DNA of 64,000 nt, taken from NCBI GenBank assembly GCA_024234975.1, contig JACKNH010000004.1, positions 1 to 64,000 of the forward strand, read 5' to 3'. This DNA comes from Gammaproteobacteria bacterium (GTDB lineage Bacteria > Pseudomonadota > Gammaproteobacteria > Ga0077536). A model generated the notes under the pieces. The model had not been told where the DNA came from and ran no database searches. It was given only the letters and a program-made list of their open reading frames with translations. Made by a program: the position numbers and the translations under genes. Position 1 is the stretch's first letter. Every line of letters begins with the position of its first letter. Shown here in pieces: positions 16,755 to 25,066 of the stretch.

Positions 16755-18466
16755 ATCGCACCCAGACTCTGGTCCAACGTCTTGCCGGTATTGCCGTGTT
16801 GGCGATGCTGGTGCTGGTGGCGCCGGTCATCCACGCTGACGGTCTGGAGGAAGGACAAGGCCCGGGCAAGGCTGCCGTGGCGACCGCACATCCTCTGGCG
16901 ACCGCCGCCGCATTCGAGATTTTCGAACAAGGTGGCAACGCGTTCGACGCTGCGGTTGCTGCTTCCGCGGCGCTCGGCGTCGTGGAACCGCAATCGTCCG
17001 GCTTCGGCGGCGGTGGCTTCTGGTTGTTGCACCGGGCCGCCGACGCTTATGAAGTGATGGTCGATGGCCGGGAAACCGCACCGGCCGCCGCCACGCGCGA
17101 TATGTACGTCAATGCCGACGGTAAACCGAACCGCGCCGCAGCGCTGACCGGACCGCTGGCCGCCGGCATTCCAGGTCTGCTTGCCGGGCTGGCTTACATC
17201 AGTGAAACCCATGGTTACCTTACCTTTGGCGAAGCCCTGGCGCCGGCAATCCGCTTGGCCCGCGATGGTTTTCCGGTCAGCGAACAGTTTCATGCAACCT
17301 TGGCGCGGATGCGCGACAGGTTAGCCAGTGATCCGGGATCGGCTGCGATCTTTCTGCAGGATGGCAAGGTTCCCCCGGTCGGCGCGATCATCCGCCAGCC
17401 CGCGCTAGCCCACTCGCTGCAATTGATTGCCGAACACGGTGTCGAGGAGTTTTACAAAGGCCAGGTCGCCAGCGATCTGGTCGCCGGCGTGCGCGCGATG
17501 GGAGGCATCTGGACCGAAGCGGATCTTGCGGACTACGTCATCCGCTTGCGCGAGCCCGTACGCTTCACCTATCGCGACATGACCATCACCTCGGCGCCGC
17601 CGCCTTCTTCCGGGGGCATTGTATTGGCGCAGGCGCTGAATATTCTCGAACGCTTTGATATCTCGGACATGGATAAAGGCACGCGTGACCATCTGGTCAT
17701 CGAAGCCATGCGGCAGGCGTACCGCGACCGTGCCGCCTATCTCGGCGATCCGGATTTCGTTGATATTGATATCGGGTTGTTGACCAGCAAGCGCTACGCA
17801 GCCGAACGTGCCGCGCTGATCGATATGACCCGCGCGACGGCCAGTGCCGATCTGCCGGCGGTCACTGCCGAAGAAGTTCCGGAAGGCACCGATACCACAC
17901 ACTTCTCTGTGATCGACGCTGATGGCAATCGGGTGGGCGGCACGCTGAGTATCAATATTCCATTCGGCGCCGGCGTGCTGGAACCGGTGACCGGCGTGAT
18001 TCTCAACGACGAGATGGACGACTTCGCCCAGCCGAACATGGTGCCGAATTCCTATGGTCTGGTGGGGGCAAAGGCGAATGAGATCGCTGCCGGCAAGCGG
18101 CCACTTTCCAGCATGTCGCCAACCTTCATTGAAACCGACTCGCGCGTAGCGATTCTGGGTACGCCGGGCGGCAGCCGCATCATCACCATGGTGTTGCTTG
18201 GCATTCTTGATTTCGAAGTCGGCCATCCACCCGCTTCATGGGTCGCGGTGCCGCGTTTCCATCATCAATACCTGCCCGACGTCGTCGAGTTCGAAACCGC
18301 GGCGTTCAGTGATGACGAGCAGGAAGGCTTGATGCAACGGGGCTATTCACTGAAAGAGTCGCCGCGCCGCTACGGTGATATGCACGCGATCGAGTGGAAC
18401 AAATCCACGGGTGAGGTCTCTGCGGCCAGCGATCCACGTGGCGAGGGGCTTGCCGAAGTCCGCTAG
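16751..18466 (+). CDS. ggt: Gamma-glutamyltransferase
   Basis: Periplasmic Ntn-hydrolase that cleaves the gamma-glutamyl bond of glutathione. The 571-residue precursor has a signal peptide (hydrophobic LAGIAVLAMLVLVAPVIHA), the large subunit beginning AVATAHPLATAAAFEIFEQGGNAFDAA with GGGGFWLL and DGRETAP, and the autocatalytic cleavage site EGTDTTHFSVID near residue 380, whose Thr becomes the N-terminal nucleophile of the small subunit. The small subunit contains PLSSMSPT and GTPGGSRI. The GTG at 16751 overlaps the ferredoxin stop and gives a clean signal peptide. Confidence 0.93.
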   Translation: MNRTQTLVQRLAGIAVLAMLVLVAPVIHADGLEEGQGPGKAAVATAHPLATAAAFEIFEQGGNAFDAAVAASAALGVVEPQSSGFGGGGFWLLHRAADAYEVMVDGRETAPAAATRDMYVNADGKPNRAAALTGPLAAGIPGLLAGLAYISETHGYLTFGEALAPAIRLARDGFPVSEQFHATLARMRDRLASDPGSAAIFLQDGKVPPVGAIIRQPALAHSLQLIAEHGVEEFYKGQVASDLVAGVRAMGGIWTEADLADYVIRLREPVRFTYRDMTITSAPPPSSGGIVLAQALNILERFDISDMDKGTRDHLVIEAMRQAYRDRAAYLGDPDFVDIDIGLLTSKRYAAERAALIDMTRATASADLPAVTAEEVPEGTDTTHFSVIDADGNRVGGTLSINIPFGAGVLEPVTGVILNDEMDDFAQPNMVPNSYGLVGAKANEIAAGKRPLSSMSPTFIETDSRVAILGTPGGSRIITMVLLGILDFEVGHPPASWVAVPRFHHQYLPDVVEFETAAFSDDEQEGLMQRGYSLKESPRRYGDMHAIEWNKSTGEVSAASDPRGEGLAEVR

Positions 18467-18506
18467 TCCTCAGCCTGCGGTGAACCGGTTCCGGTGCGGA
18501 CGTCCG

Positions 18507-19322
18507 TCAGCGCTGGCAGGCCGGGCAGAAGTATGTGGCACGCTGGCCAAGCACGGAACGCCTGATGCTGCCGCGTCCACATTCACAGGGCAGATTTTCG
18601 CGGTCATACACGCGCAGGTGATGGCGGAAATATCCCGGCTTGCCTTGCGCATCGGTGAAGTCCCGTAACGTTGTGCCACCACTGGCAATGGCGTCCGCCA
18701 GCACTTCCTTGATTGCCACCACCAGCCGCGCCAGGCGGGCCGGCGCAATGCGATGCGCGGAGCGCGCGGGATGAATGCCCGCCATATGCAGTGACTCCGA
18801 CGCATAGATATTGCCGACGCCTACCACCACGTGGCCATCCATGATCACGTTCTTGATCGGCGCGCGCCGTTGCCGGGTAATGGCGTGCAGATAATCGACA
18901 TCGAAGCTGTCACTCAACGGTTCCGGCCCGAGCGCACATAAAAGTTGATGGGCTGTTGCCTCTCCCTCGGTCCACAGCGCGGCGCCGAACCGCCGCGGGT
19001 CGCGCAGGCGCAGACAACGCCGGCCCGAGAAAATGATTTCCAGATGATCATGCGGTGTGCGCGGATGCGATGGATCGACCACGCGCAGACTGCCGGACAT
19101 TCCCAGGTGCAGGATCAACGTTCCGTGGCGGAAGTGCAGTAACAGATATTTGGCCCGGCGCTCCAGACCAAGCAGCTTGTGCCCAACCAGTTTTTCCGGC
19201 AGATCCGCTGGCACGGGCCAGCGCAATCTTGAATCGTGGACATGCACCGCGACCACGTTCCGGCCGTCGATATGCGGCGCAATGCCGCGCAGCGTGGTTT
19301 CAACCTCGGGTAACTCAGGCAC
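18507..19322 (-). CDS. mutM: Formamidopyrimidine-DNA glycosylase
   Basis: Base-excision repair glycosylase/AP lyase for 8-oxoguanine and ring-opened purines. The 271-residue protein begins with PELPEVETTLRGI once the initiator is removed, so the catalytic Pro1 and Glu are in place; this fixes the GTG at 19322 as the start rather than a codon 18 bp upstream. LHLGMSGSLRV and VGVGNIYASESLH are typical, and the C-terminal zinc finger CECG...CPAC is intact. Convergent with ggt; overlaps the upstream Gld-type gene by 8 bp. Confidence 0.95.
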   Translation of the reverse strand: MPELPEVETTLRGIAPHIDGRNVVAVHVHDSRLRWPVPADLPEKLVGHKLLGLERRAKYLLLHFRHGTLILHLGMSGSLRVVDPSHPRTPHDHLEIIFSGRRCLRLRDPRRFGAALWTEGEATAHQLLCALGPEPLSDSFDVDYLHAITRQRRAPIKNVIMDGHVVVGVGNIYASESLHMAGIHPARSAHRIAPARLARLVVAIKEVLADAIASGGTTLRDFTDAQGKPGYFRHHLRVYDRENLPCECGRGSIRRSVLGQRATYFCPACQR

Positions 19323-20655
19323 GGTTACGCCGCCGCGCAATCAAAAAGCCATTGATGAGTAATAGTCCGGGCAGCACGATCAGAAATCCGAAACCAAAGA
19401 TGGCGATTTGCAGGCGGGTGAAACCCAGCTCGCTGTCGAGTGCACGTGGTGCCGGGATATCTATCAATCCATCGTCCATCGCCAGCCACTCCATGAGCCG
19501 CAGGCCGAGATCCATATTGCCGCCGTTGCCGATGTATTGATTGGCGAGGAAGTCGCCGTCGCCGATAACGACGACGCGTTGGGTCGACTGCTGGCTCATC
19601 GCACGTTCCAGAGCAATGGCAAGCTTGTGCGGCCCGGGAATATCGATACCGGCATCGAGTGCAACGTTGCCGTCGATACGGCCGGTTTCGCTCCAGGCGC
19701 GGGCGTCACTCTGCATCAATGTCGTGGCGCTGAATCCGTCGTCAGCCAACACTGCAAGCGCACTGGCGTAAGGGAAAACTGTCAGCAGACGAAACCCCTC
19801 CAGCGGCGGTGACGCAGCGTAGTCGGCGACGGTCGTAATCGCGGCGTTGTCGATGTTGTAGCGAACCGTTGAGGGGTCGATCACGGTGCCGGGCAACTGC
19901 GCCACGCCAAGCGACTCGGCCAACGCATTCAATCCGGCAAGTCCGTCAGGCTCCAGCAGCCAGAGCAGGTTGCCACCGCCGGCGAGGTATTGGATCAGCG
20001 CACGGACTTCGGCGGGAAGGTAGTCAACGCGGGGACTGGCAATCACGACAACGGTGGTGTTGTCGGGGATCGCACCGACGTCGGCCAGCGCCAGTTCACG
20101 CACCGACATGCCGCGCGCGGCAAGCTGGTTCGCCCAGTGCGAGATGTCATGGTTGCCTTCGGCCACCGGACTGCGTTCGCCATGGCCGCTGACAAACGCC
20201 AGCCAACGTTCGCCGGAACGTTGCAGCGCGGCCAGCGCATTGGTCAGACCCGCTTCATTCAGCGCATTGACGCGCAACGCGCGTGCCTGTTGCTGCCGGC
20301 CTTGATAGCGAATGATCACATCGCCTGTTTCATGCCCGGTCGTTCCGGCATCCTCGGGCAAGGCGGCGGGATCGATGAAAGCAAGATCCAACACTGCGCC
20401 GGCACGTCGATAGGTATCGATGAGGCGGACCAGCAGCGCACGTGCTGCGCTGTCTTCGGGCAGGTAAGCCGTGACCTGAACCGTGTCGGTCAGTTGCTTG
20501 ATGACTGCGGTACTGGCCGCGCTCAGGGAATTGCGGCCGCCGGCAGTCACATCGAACACTTTGCCATGGCGCTGGCTGACGCCGATGGCCAAACTGGCCA
20601 GTGCTACCAGCGCCAGTACGCCGGCCCAGCTGCGCAGCACGCGTTGCGCGACCAT
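19315..20655 (-). CDS. GldG-family auxiliary protein of an ABC exporter
   Basis: A 446-residue protein with an N-terminal membrane helix (AGVLALVALASLAIGVSQ), a large periplasmic part and a C-terminal helix (AIFGFGFLIVLPGLLLINGFLIARRR). FDVTAGGRNSLSAAS, DTVQVTAYLPED, LAFVSGHGERSP and VVIGDGDFLANQ are typical of the GldG/ABC-type uncharacterised transport family. I chose ATG 20655, preceded by AGGAG and sharing one base with the permease stop. It forms an operon with the permease and ATPase upstream. In many proteobacteria a DUF4340 gene follows; here mutM follows. The substrate is unknown. Confidence 0.85.
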   Translation of the reverse strand: MVAQRVLRSWAGVLALVALASLAIGVSQRHGKVFDVTAGGRNSLSAASTAVIKQLTDTVQVTAYLPEDSAARALLVRLIDTYRRAGAVLDLAFIDPAALPEDAGTTGHETGDVIIRYQGRQQQARALRVNALNEAGLTNALAALQRSGERWLAFVSGHGERSPVAEGNHDISHWANQLAARGMSVRELALADVGAIPDNTTVVVIASPRVDYLPAEVRALIQYLAGGGNLLWLLEPDGLAGLNALAESLGVAQLPGTVIDPSTVRYNIDNAAITTVADYAASPPLEGFRLLTVFPYASALAVLADDGFSATTLMQSDARAWSETGRIDGNVALDAGIDIPGPHKLAIALERAMSQQSTQRVVVIGDGDFLANQYIGNGGNMDLGLRLMEWLAMDDGLIDIPAPRALDSELGFTRLQIAIFGFGFLIVLPGLLLINGFLIARRRNRA

Positions 20656-21407
20656 CAACGCATCGCTCCTCTGCCGCCGTTCAGCCACCAGGCGGCAAGC
20701 GCCAGCGCCAGCAGCGAAGTGATGATGAACCAGGCGCAGGCCGCGGTACTGAACAGACCCTGCCAGAACGGTTCAAGCTGTCGCGCCCATGACAACAGTT
20801 CCAGCGTGCTGTCACCGGCGTTTTCCATCGTGCGCCAATTGGCCAGCCACGACAGCAGCAGAACGAATGCGGTCGCCACGGCGGCCAGTGCCGGGCTGGC
20901 CGTCATTGCAGAAATACAGACGCCCACGGCGCAGAAGAACATGGCGGCCAGCAACAAGCCGGCGAGCGCGCAAAGGTAGAGGCCGAAGTCGAGGCTGCCG
21001 CCGGCCAGCAGCATCAGCGGCATCAGTGCCGCCAGCGCCAACGGAATGGCGATGACGCCCATGATGCCAAGAAACTTTCCAAGCACGATGTCGAGCGGAG
21101 TCACCGGCGCACTCAACAACAAAACCAGGGTGCGGTCGCGACGTTCCTCCGCCAGTACTCGCATGGTCAACAGCGGCACGACGAGCAGCAGGACGAACGT
21201 CAGCAACGTGAAACTTCCCGCGACCACCGGTTCGGTTACACCGTGCATCAACCCGGCGGCCACCAGCTGTGGCGAAGTCTGGCGGAACACTTCCAGCAGC
21301 GAAAAGAAGATGAAGGCGAAGATCAGCTGCAAGGCGGCGAACAACACCCAGGCCAGCGGTGAGCGGATCGCATTGCTGAATTCCTGACGCGCCAGCAATC
21401 CAATCAA
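20655..21407 (-). CDS. ABC-2 type permease (GldF-like)
   Basis: A 250-residue integral membrane protein with six hydrophobic segments, starting LLARQEFSNAIRSPLAWVLFAA and including the LTMRVLAEERRDRTLVLLLSAPVTPLDIVLGK stretch that marks GldF-like ABC-2 permeases. The start is probably TTG 21407, whose bases overlap the TGA of the ATPase gene (TTGA); upstream in-frame codons would run into the ATPase gene and add unrelated sequence. Middle gene of a three-gene exporter. Confidence 0.85.
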   Translation of the reverse strand: MIGLLARQEFSNAIRSPLAWVLFAALQLIFAFIFFSLLEVFRQTSPQLVAAGLMHGVTEPVVAGSFTLLTFVLLLVVPLLTMRVLAEERRDRTLVLLLSAPVTPLDIVLGKFLGIMGVIAIPLALAALMPLMLLAGGSLDFGLYLCALAGLLLAAMFFCAVGVCISAMTASPALAAVATAFVLLLSWLANWRTMENAGDSTLELLSWARQLEPFWQGLFSTAACAWFIITSLLALALAAWWLNGGRGAMR

Positions 21408-22333
21408 GCGGCACGCTCCTGCGCATCTGCATCCGCGGTGGCGGACAGGAACAACTGCTCCAGCGCGTCGTCGCCCGGCTGCCAGGCCAGCAGACGCCAA
21501 CCGTTGCTGATGATGGAAGATGCAATGGCCGCCGTGTCGGTATCCGCCGAGTCCAGTGTGATTGCGTAGTGTCCCGGTTCGAGAATGCTGGCATCGGCGA
21601 TACCGTGGATCTTCAGCAATTGGGCAAGATCGATTGCGGTGCCCAGGCGCAGACTCCAGCGTGTGCCACCGGCGCCGAGCACACCGCTGTAGACGATGCG
21701 CCCCGCGCAAAGGATGGTGACCCGATCACAACTGGCACTGACTTCGCCGAGAATATGCGTCGACAGGATGATCGCGTGGTCCGAACGCAGTTCCGCGATC
21801 AGATCGCGCACTGCCCGGACCTGACCGGGATCCAGCCCCACGGTGGGCTCATCCAATACAACCACCGCAGGCTCGTGGATGATTGCCTGCGCAATGCCTA
21901 CCCGTTGTTGAAATCCCTTGGATAGATTCCGGATCAACCGCTGACCCACAGCGGACAAGCCACAGCGTTCGCTGGTTGCGCCGACCGCCTCACGCCAGCG
22001 CGCGCGCGGCAGACCACGCAGGCCGGCGCAGAAAGTCAGGTACTCAGTGACGGTGGCGTTGCCGTAGACCGGCGGTATCTCGGGCAGAAAGCCGATTTGA
22101 CGTTTCGCCTGCCGGGGCGCACGCAACAGGTCGAACCCGGCAATTTCGATGTGGCCCCGGTCCGGCGGCAATACGCCGCACAACATCTGCAAGGTGGTCG
22201 ACTTGCCGGCGCCGTTCGGACCGAGCAATCCCAACACTTCGCCCTTTGCCACGGCAAGGCTGACGTTATCGACTGCAATCCGTCGGCCGTAATGCAAGGT
22301 CAGACCATCAGCGCTGATCAGGGTATCGGTCAC
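21404..22333 (-). CDS. ABC transporter ATP-binding protein (GldA-like)
   Basis: ATPase of the Gld-type exporter. It shows Walker A LLGPNGAGKSTTLQML, the Q-loop region IGFLPEIPPVYG, the signature LSKGFQQRVGIAQA, Walker B VVLDEPTVGLDP and the switch His in ILSTHILGEV. After the ATPase core comes an about 80-residue C-terminal domain. I prefer the GTG at 22333 because the fold starts at once; an upstream TTG at 22387 would add 18 residues. Neither has a clear ribosome site. It overlaps the permease by 4 bp. Confidence 0.85.
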   Translation of the reverse strand: MTDTLISADGLTLHYGRRIAVDNVSLAVAKGEVLGLLGPNGAGKSTTLQMLCGVLPPDRGHIEIAGFDLLRAPRQAKRQIGFLPEIPPVYGNATVTEYLTFCAGLRGLPRARWREAVGATSERCGLSAVGQRLIRNLSKGFQQRVGIAQAIIHEPAVVVLDEPTVGLDPGQVRAVRDLIAELRSDHAIILSTHILGEVSASCDRVTILCAGRIVYSGVLGAGGTRWSLRLGTAIDLAQLLKIHGIADASILEPGHYAITLDSADTDTAAIASSIISNGWRLLAWQPGDDALEQLFLSATADADAQERAA

Positions 22334-22578
22334 AGGAAAGATGACGGACGGCGTGACACATGGAAGGAAATCGACAGGGCGCTGCAATGTATCGGCAGCG
22401 CGATCTCAGGTGACTGATTCTGCATGGAATTTCATGCCCCGTCCGCGCGATTGTGGTGCGCGCTGCATTGTAACCGAAGAATTCCCGGGGTGAATAACCG
22501 TATACGGGTAGAGCCGGTTCTTGCACCGGGCGCTGGCGACCGCTATTTTCTTTCGTATCGTTATTGCAGGAACACAAT

Positions 22579-23757
22579 ATGCAAGGTCTGGTAGTACTGC
22601 CCTGGTGGGGCTATGTCGTTGTCGCGCTTATCGTCACCCATATCACCATCGTATCCGTCACGTTGTATCTCCATCGTCACCAGGCCCACCGCGCCATGGA
22701 TCTGCATCCTGCGGTGGCGCATTTCATGCGGTTCTGGCTGTGGCTGACCACGGGCATGATTACGCGCGAATGGGTTGCAGTGCATCGCAAGCATCACGCG
22801 TTTGTCGAAACTGAAAAAGACCCGCACAGCCCGCAGATTCATGGCATCAACAAAGTGCTGCTGGAAGGTGCTGAACTGTACCGGGTGGGCGCACGGGATG
22901 AGGATACCGTCCGCCAGTACAGCCACGGAACGCCGGACGACTGGATCGAGCGCAACCTCTATTCCCGGTTCGCGACGATAGGCATCAGCACCTTGCTGAT
23001 TTTCCAGTTGGTGATGTTTGGCGCGCTGGGACTGACGATCTGGGCCGTGCAGATGCTGTGGATTCCGGTGCTGGCCGCGGGCGTCATCAATGGCGTGGGT
23101 CACTGGCGCGGCTACCGCAATTTCGAAACCGAGGATACGTCCACCAATATCCTGCCGATCGGCATTCTCATCGGCGGGGAGGAATTGCACAACAATCACC
23201 ACGCCTTCGGCAGCTCTGCGCGTTTCTCGGCGCGGCCATGGGAATTCGATATCGGCTGGTTCTACATCCGGGTGCTGCAGGCGCTGGGTCTGGCCAAAGT
23301 GAAGAAGCTGGCACCGCGGCCTCGGCTGGATTCAAGCAAGACCGTGGTCGATCTCGATACCGTCAGCGCAGTGGCCAGCAATCGCCTGCACGTGATGGCG
23401 GCTTATGCGCGCGATGTCATCCGCCAGGTGCACAAGGACGAAGTCCGCAGTGCCAGTGGCAGTGCCCGCACGGCCTTGCAGCGTGCGCGCAAGCTACTTT
23501 CGCGATCGGAATTGCGCTTGGATCCGAAAGCACGCGCACAGCTTTCACAGGCGTTCGCGCACAGCCATGCGCTGGAACAGGTCTACGAGTTCAAGCAGCG
23601 GTTGCAGGATATCTGGAACGAACGCACGGCGACGCCGGAGCGTCTGCTGGCGCAACTCGATGCCTGGTGTCATGAGGCACACGCCAGTGGAATTCGCGCA
23701 TTACAGCAGTTCGCTGAGCAACTGCGAGGCTACACTCTGCAGGGTGCGCCGGCTTGA
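22579..23757 (+). CDS. Acyl-CoA/phospholipid fatty-acid desaturase with helical C-terminal extension
   Basis: Membrane di-iron desaturase that introduces a double bond into acyl chains. In the first 240 residues are the three His boxes HRHQAH, HRKHH and HNNHH, four or so membrane helices, and HGTPDDWIE. The remaining 150 residues are a soluble, charged, helical region (ALEQVYEFKQRLQDIW, WCHEAHASGIRALQQF) that is not part of a bare desaturase and resembles the C-terminal helices of ISL3-type transposases. Start at ATG 22579, 7 bp after AGGA; a TTG 15 bp upstream is less likely. A strong terminator follows. Confidence 0.88.
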   Translation: MQGLVVLPWWGYVVVALIVTHITIVSVTLYLHRHQAHRAMDLHPAVAHFMRFWLWLTTGMITREWVAVHRKHHAFVETEKDPHSPQIHGINKVLLEGAELYRVGARDEDTVRQYSHGTPDDWIERNLYSRFATIGISTLLIFQLVMFGALGLTIWAVQMLWIPVLAAGVINGVGHWRGYRNFETEDTSTNILPIGILIGGEELHNNHHAFGSSARFSARPWEFDIGWFYIRVLQALGLAKVKKLAPRPRLDSSKTVVDLDTVSAVASNRLHVMAAYARDVIRQVHKDEVRSASGSARTALQRARKLLSRSELRLDPKARAQLSQAFAHSHALEQVYEFKQRLQDIWNERTATPERLLAQLDAWCHEAHASGIRALQQFAEQLRGYTLQGAPA

Positions 23758-23777
23758 ACGGGTAACCCTCGGGAAAT

Positions 23778-23808
23778 AAAAAACCCGCCTGATTGGCGGG
23801 TTTTTTTT
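23778..23808. terminator. Bidirectional intrinsic terminator between the desaturase and rpmG
   Basis: Stem AAAAAACCCGCC/GGCGGGTTTTTT with a 5-nt loop (TGATT) and an 8-T tract on the plus strand, A-tract on the other side. It can serve the desaturase gene and the convergent rpmB-rpmG operon. Confidence 0.92.
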
Positions 23809-23843
23809 GCCTGCGGATACAGGCGCTGACGAGAGCAGCCGGA

Positions 23844-23999
23844 TTACTTGATCTTGGCTTCCTTGTAGATGACGTGCTTGCGAACCACCGGATCGTATTT
23901 CTTGCGCTCGAGCTTTTCCGGCGTGTTGCGCTTGTTCTTCGCGGTCGTATAGAAATGGCCGGTGCCCGCGGAGGACACGAGTTTGATTTTCTCTTGCAT
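23844..23999 (-). CDS. rpmG: 50S ribosomal protein L33
   Basis: A 51-residue basic protein starting MQEKIKLVSSAGTGHFYTT and ending in YDPVVRKHVIYKEAKIK, the L33 pattern without the Cys pairs of zinc-type L33 (the Cys-minus paralogue). Its ATG shares a base with the rpmB stop, so the two are co-translated. A terminator lies 36 bp after it. Confidence 0.95.
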   Translation of the reverse strand: MQEKIKLVSSAGTGHFYTTAKNKRNTPEKLERKKYDPVVRKHVIYKEAKIK

Positions 24000-24235
24000 C
24001 AGACTTTCTCCCCGCGGGCGCGGATTTCTTTGAGCACCTGATCGATGCCGAGCTTGTCGATGATCCGCAGACCATTGCTGCTGACACGCAGACGGACCCA
24101 GCGATTCTCGCTGTCCACCCAGAACCGGCGTGAGTGCAGGTTAGGCAGGAAGCGGCGGCGCGTCTTGTTATTCGCGTGGGAAACGTTCTGGCCGGAGATT
24201 GGGCGTTTGCCAGTGACTTGACATACCTGTGACAT
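23999..24235 (-). CDS. rpmB: 50S ribosomal protein L28
   Basis: A 78-residue protein with MSQVCQVTGKRPISGQNVSHANNKTRRRF at the start (seen as MSQVCQVTGKRP and SHANNKTRRRF) and VSSNGLRIIDKLGID near the C-terminus, the standard L28 pattern. It begins the rpmB-rpmG operon; radC is upstream on the same strand, 85 bp away, as in E. coli and Pseudomonas. Confidence 0.96.
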   Translation of the reverse strand: MSQVCQVTGKRPISGQNVSHANNKTRRRFLPNLHSRRFWVDSENRWVRLRVSSNGLRIIDKLGIDQVLKEIRARGEKV

Positions 24236-24320
24236 GATCGGGTCTTTCCGTAAAAATTCTCTTGATTCACCCGTCCCAGGGGAGCGGGGCGCGGCATTTT
24301 AGCGGCAAATCGCCTTCCGA

Positions 24321-24992
24321 TCAAAGCAGGCCGCGTTCGGCAAACGAGGTCACCTCGTCGCCGACCACGAAATGGTCAAGCACCCGCACCTCCACCAGGG
24401 CCAGGGCCTGGACCAGTTCGCGGGTGATGGCGCGGTCCGCGGCGCTGGGTTCAGCCACCCCGGAAGGGTGGTTGTGGGCCAGGATCACGGCCGCCGCATT
24501 ATGGCCCAGCGCCCGTTTCACCACCTCCCGCGGATGGACGGTGGCCGAGTTGATGCTGCCCAGAAAGAGGATTTCCCGTGCCAGCAGCCGGTGCCGGTTG
24601 TCCAGAAACAGGCAGGCGAATACCTCTCTCTGCATCACCCCCAGCCACGCCCGCAGGTAGGTTCGGGTGGACTGCGGGCTGACGAACGCCGCGCCAGGTT
24701 CCCTGACCTCCCCCAGCTGGCGACGCATCAACTCATTCGCTGCTTGCAGTGCAGCAAACGAGCTAAGCCCCAGACCTGATTGGTTTTTATGCCAATCCAG
24801 AGGCCGTTGCAGCAGGCCGGTGAGGCCGCCGGCGACGGTCAACACCTCGCGCGCCATCGCGACCGCGTCGCGACCTCGGGTTCCGGATCGGATGAGAATG
24901 GCCAGCAACTCGGCGTCGGACAGGGCGGCAGCCCCGCAGGCGAGCAGCCGCTCGCGTGGCCGCTCGTGCAGCGGCCAGTGTTTGATGCTCAT
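24321..24992 (-). CDS. radC: RadC family JAB/MPN-domain protein
   Basis: A 223-residue protein of the RadC family. An N-terminal helix-hairpin-helix-like part (RERLLACGAAALSDAELLAILIRSG) precedes the JAMM metalloprotease-like fold with ILAHNHPSGVAEPSAAD, whose two His and Asp would bind zinc. The cellular role is unsettled; the old DNA-repair assignment of RadC was withdrawn. Start at ATG 24992, directly after AGGAGGT; a GTG two codons upstream is disfavoured. Divergent from coaBC. Confidence 0.92.
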   Translation of the reverse strand: MSIKHWPLHERPRERLLACGAAALSDAELLAILIRSGTRGRDAVAMAREVLTVAGGLTGLLQRPLDWHKNQSGLGLSSFAALQAANELMRRQLGEVREPGAAFVSPQSTRTYLRAWLGVMQREVFACLFLDNRHRLLAREILFLGSINSATVHPREVVKRALGHNAAAVILAHNHPSGVAEPSAADRAITRELVQALALVEVRVLDHFVVGDEVTSFAERGLL

Positions 24993-25066
24993 ACGCACCT
25001 CCTTGTGGGTGAGCGATCACTATGGCCGGAGTATATGGGCCACACCCCTTCGGTTACAATCGCGCG

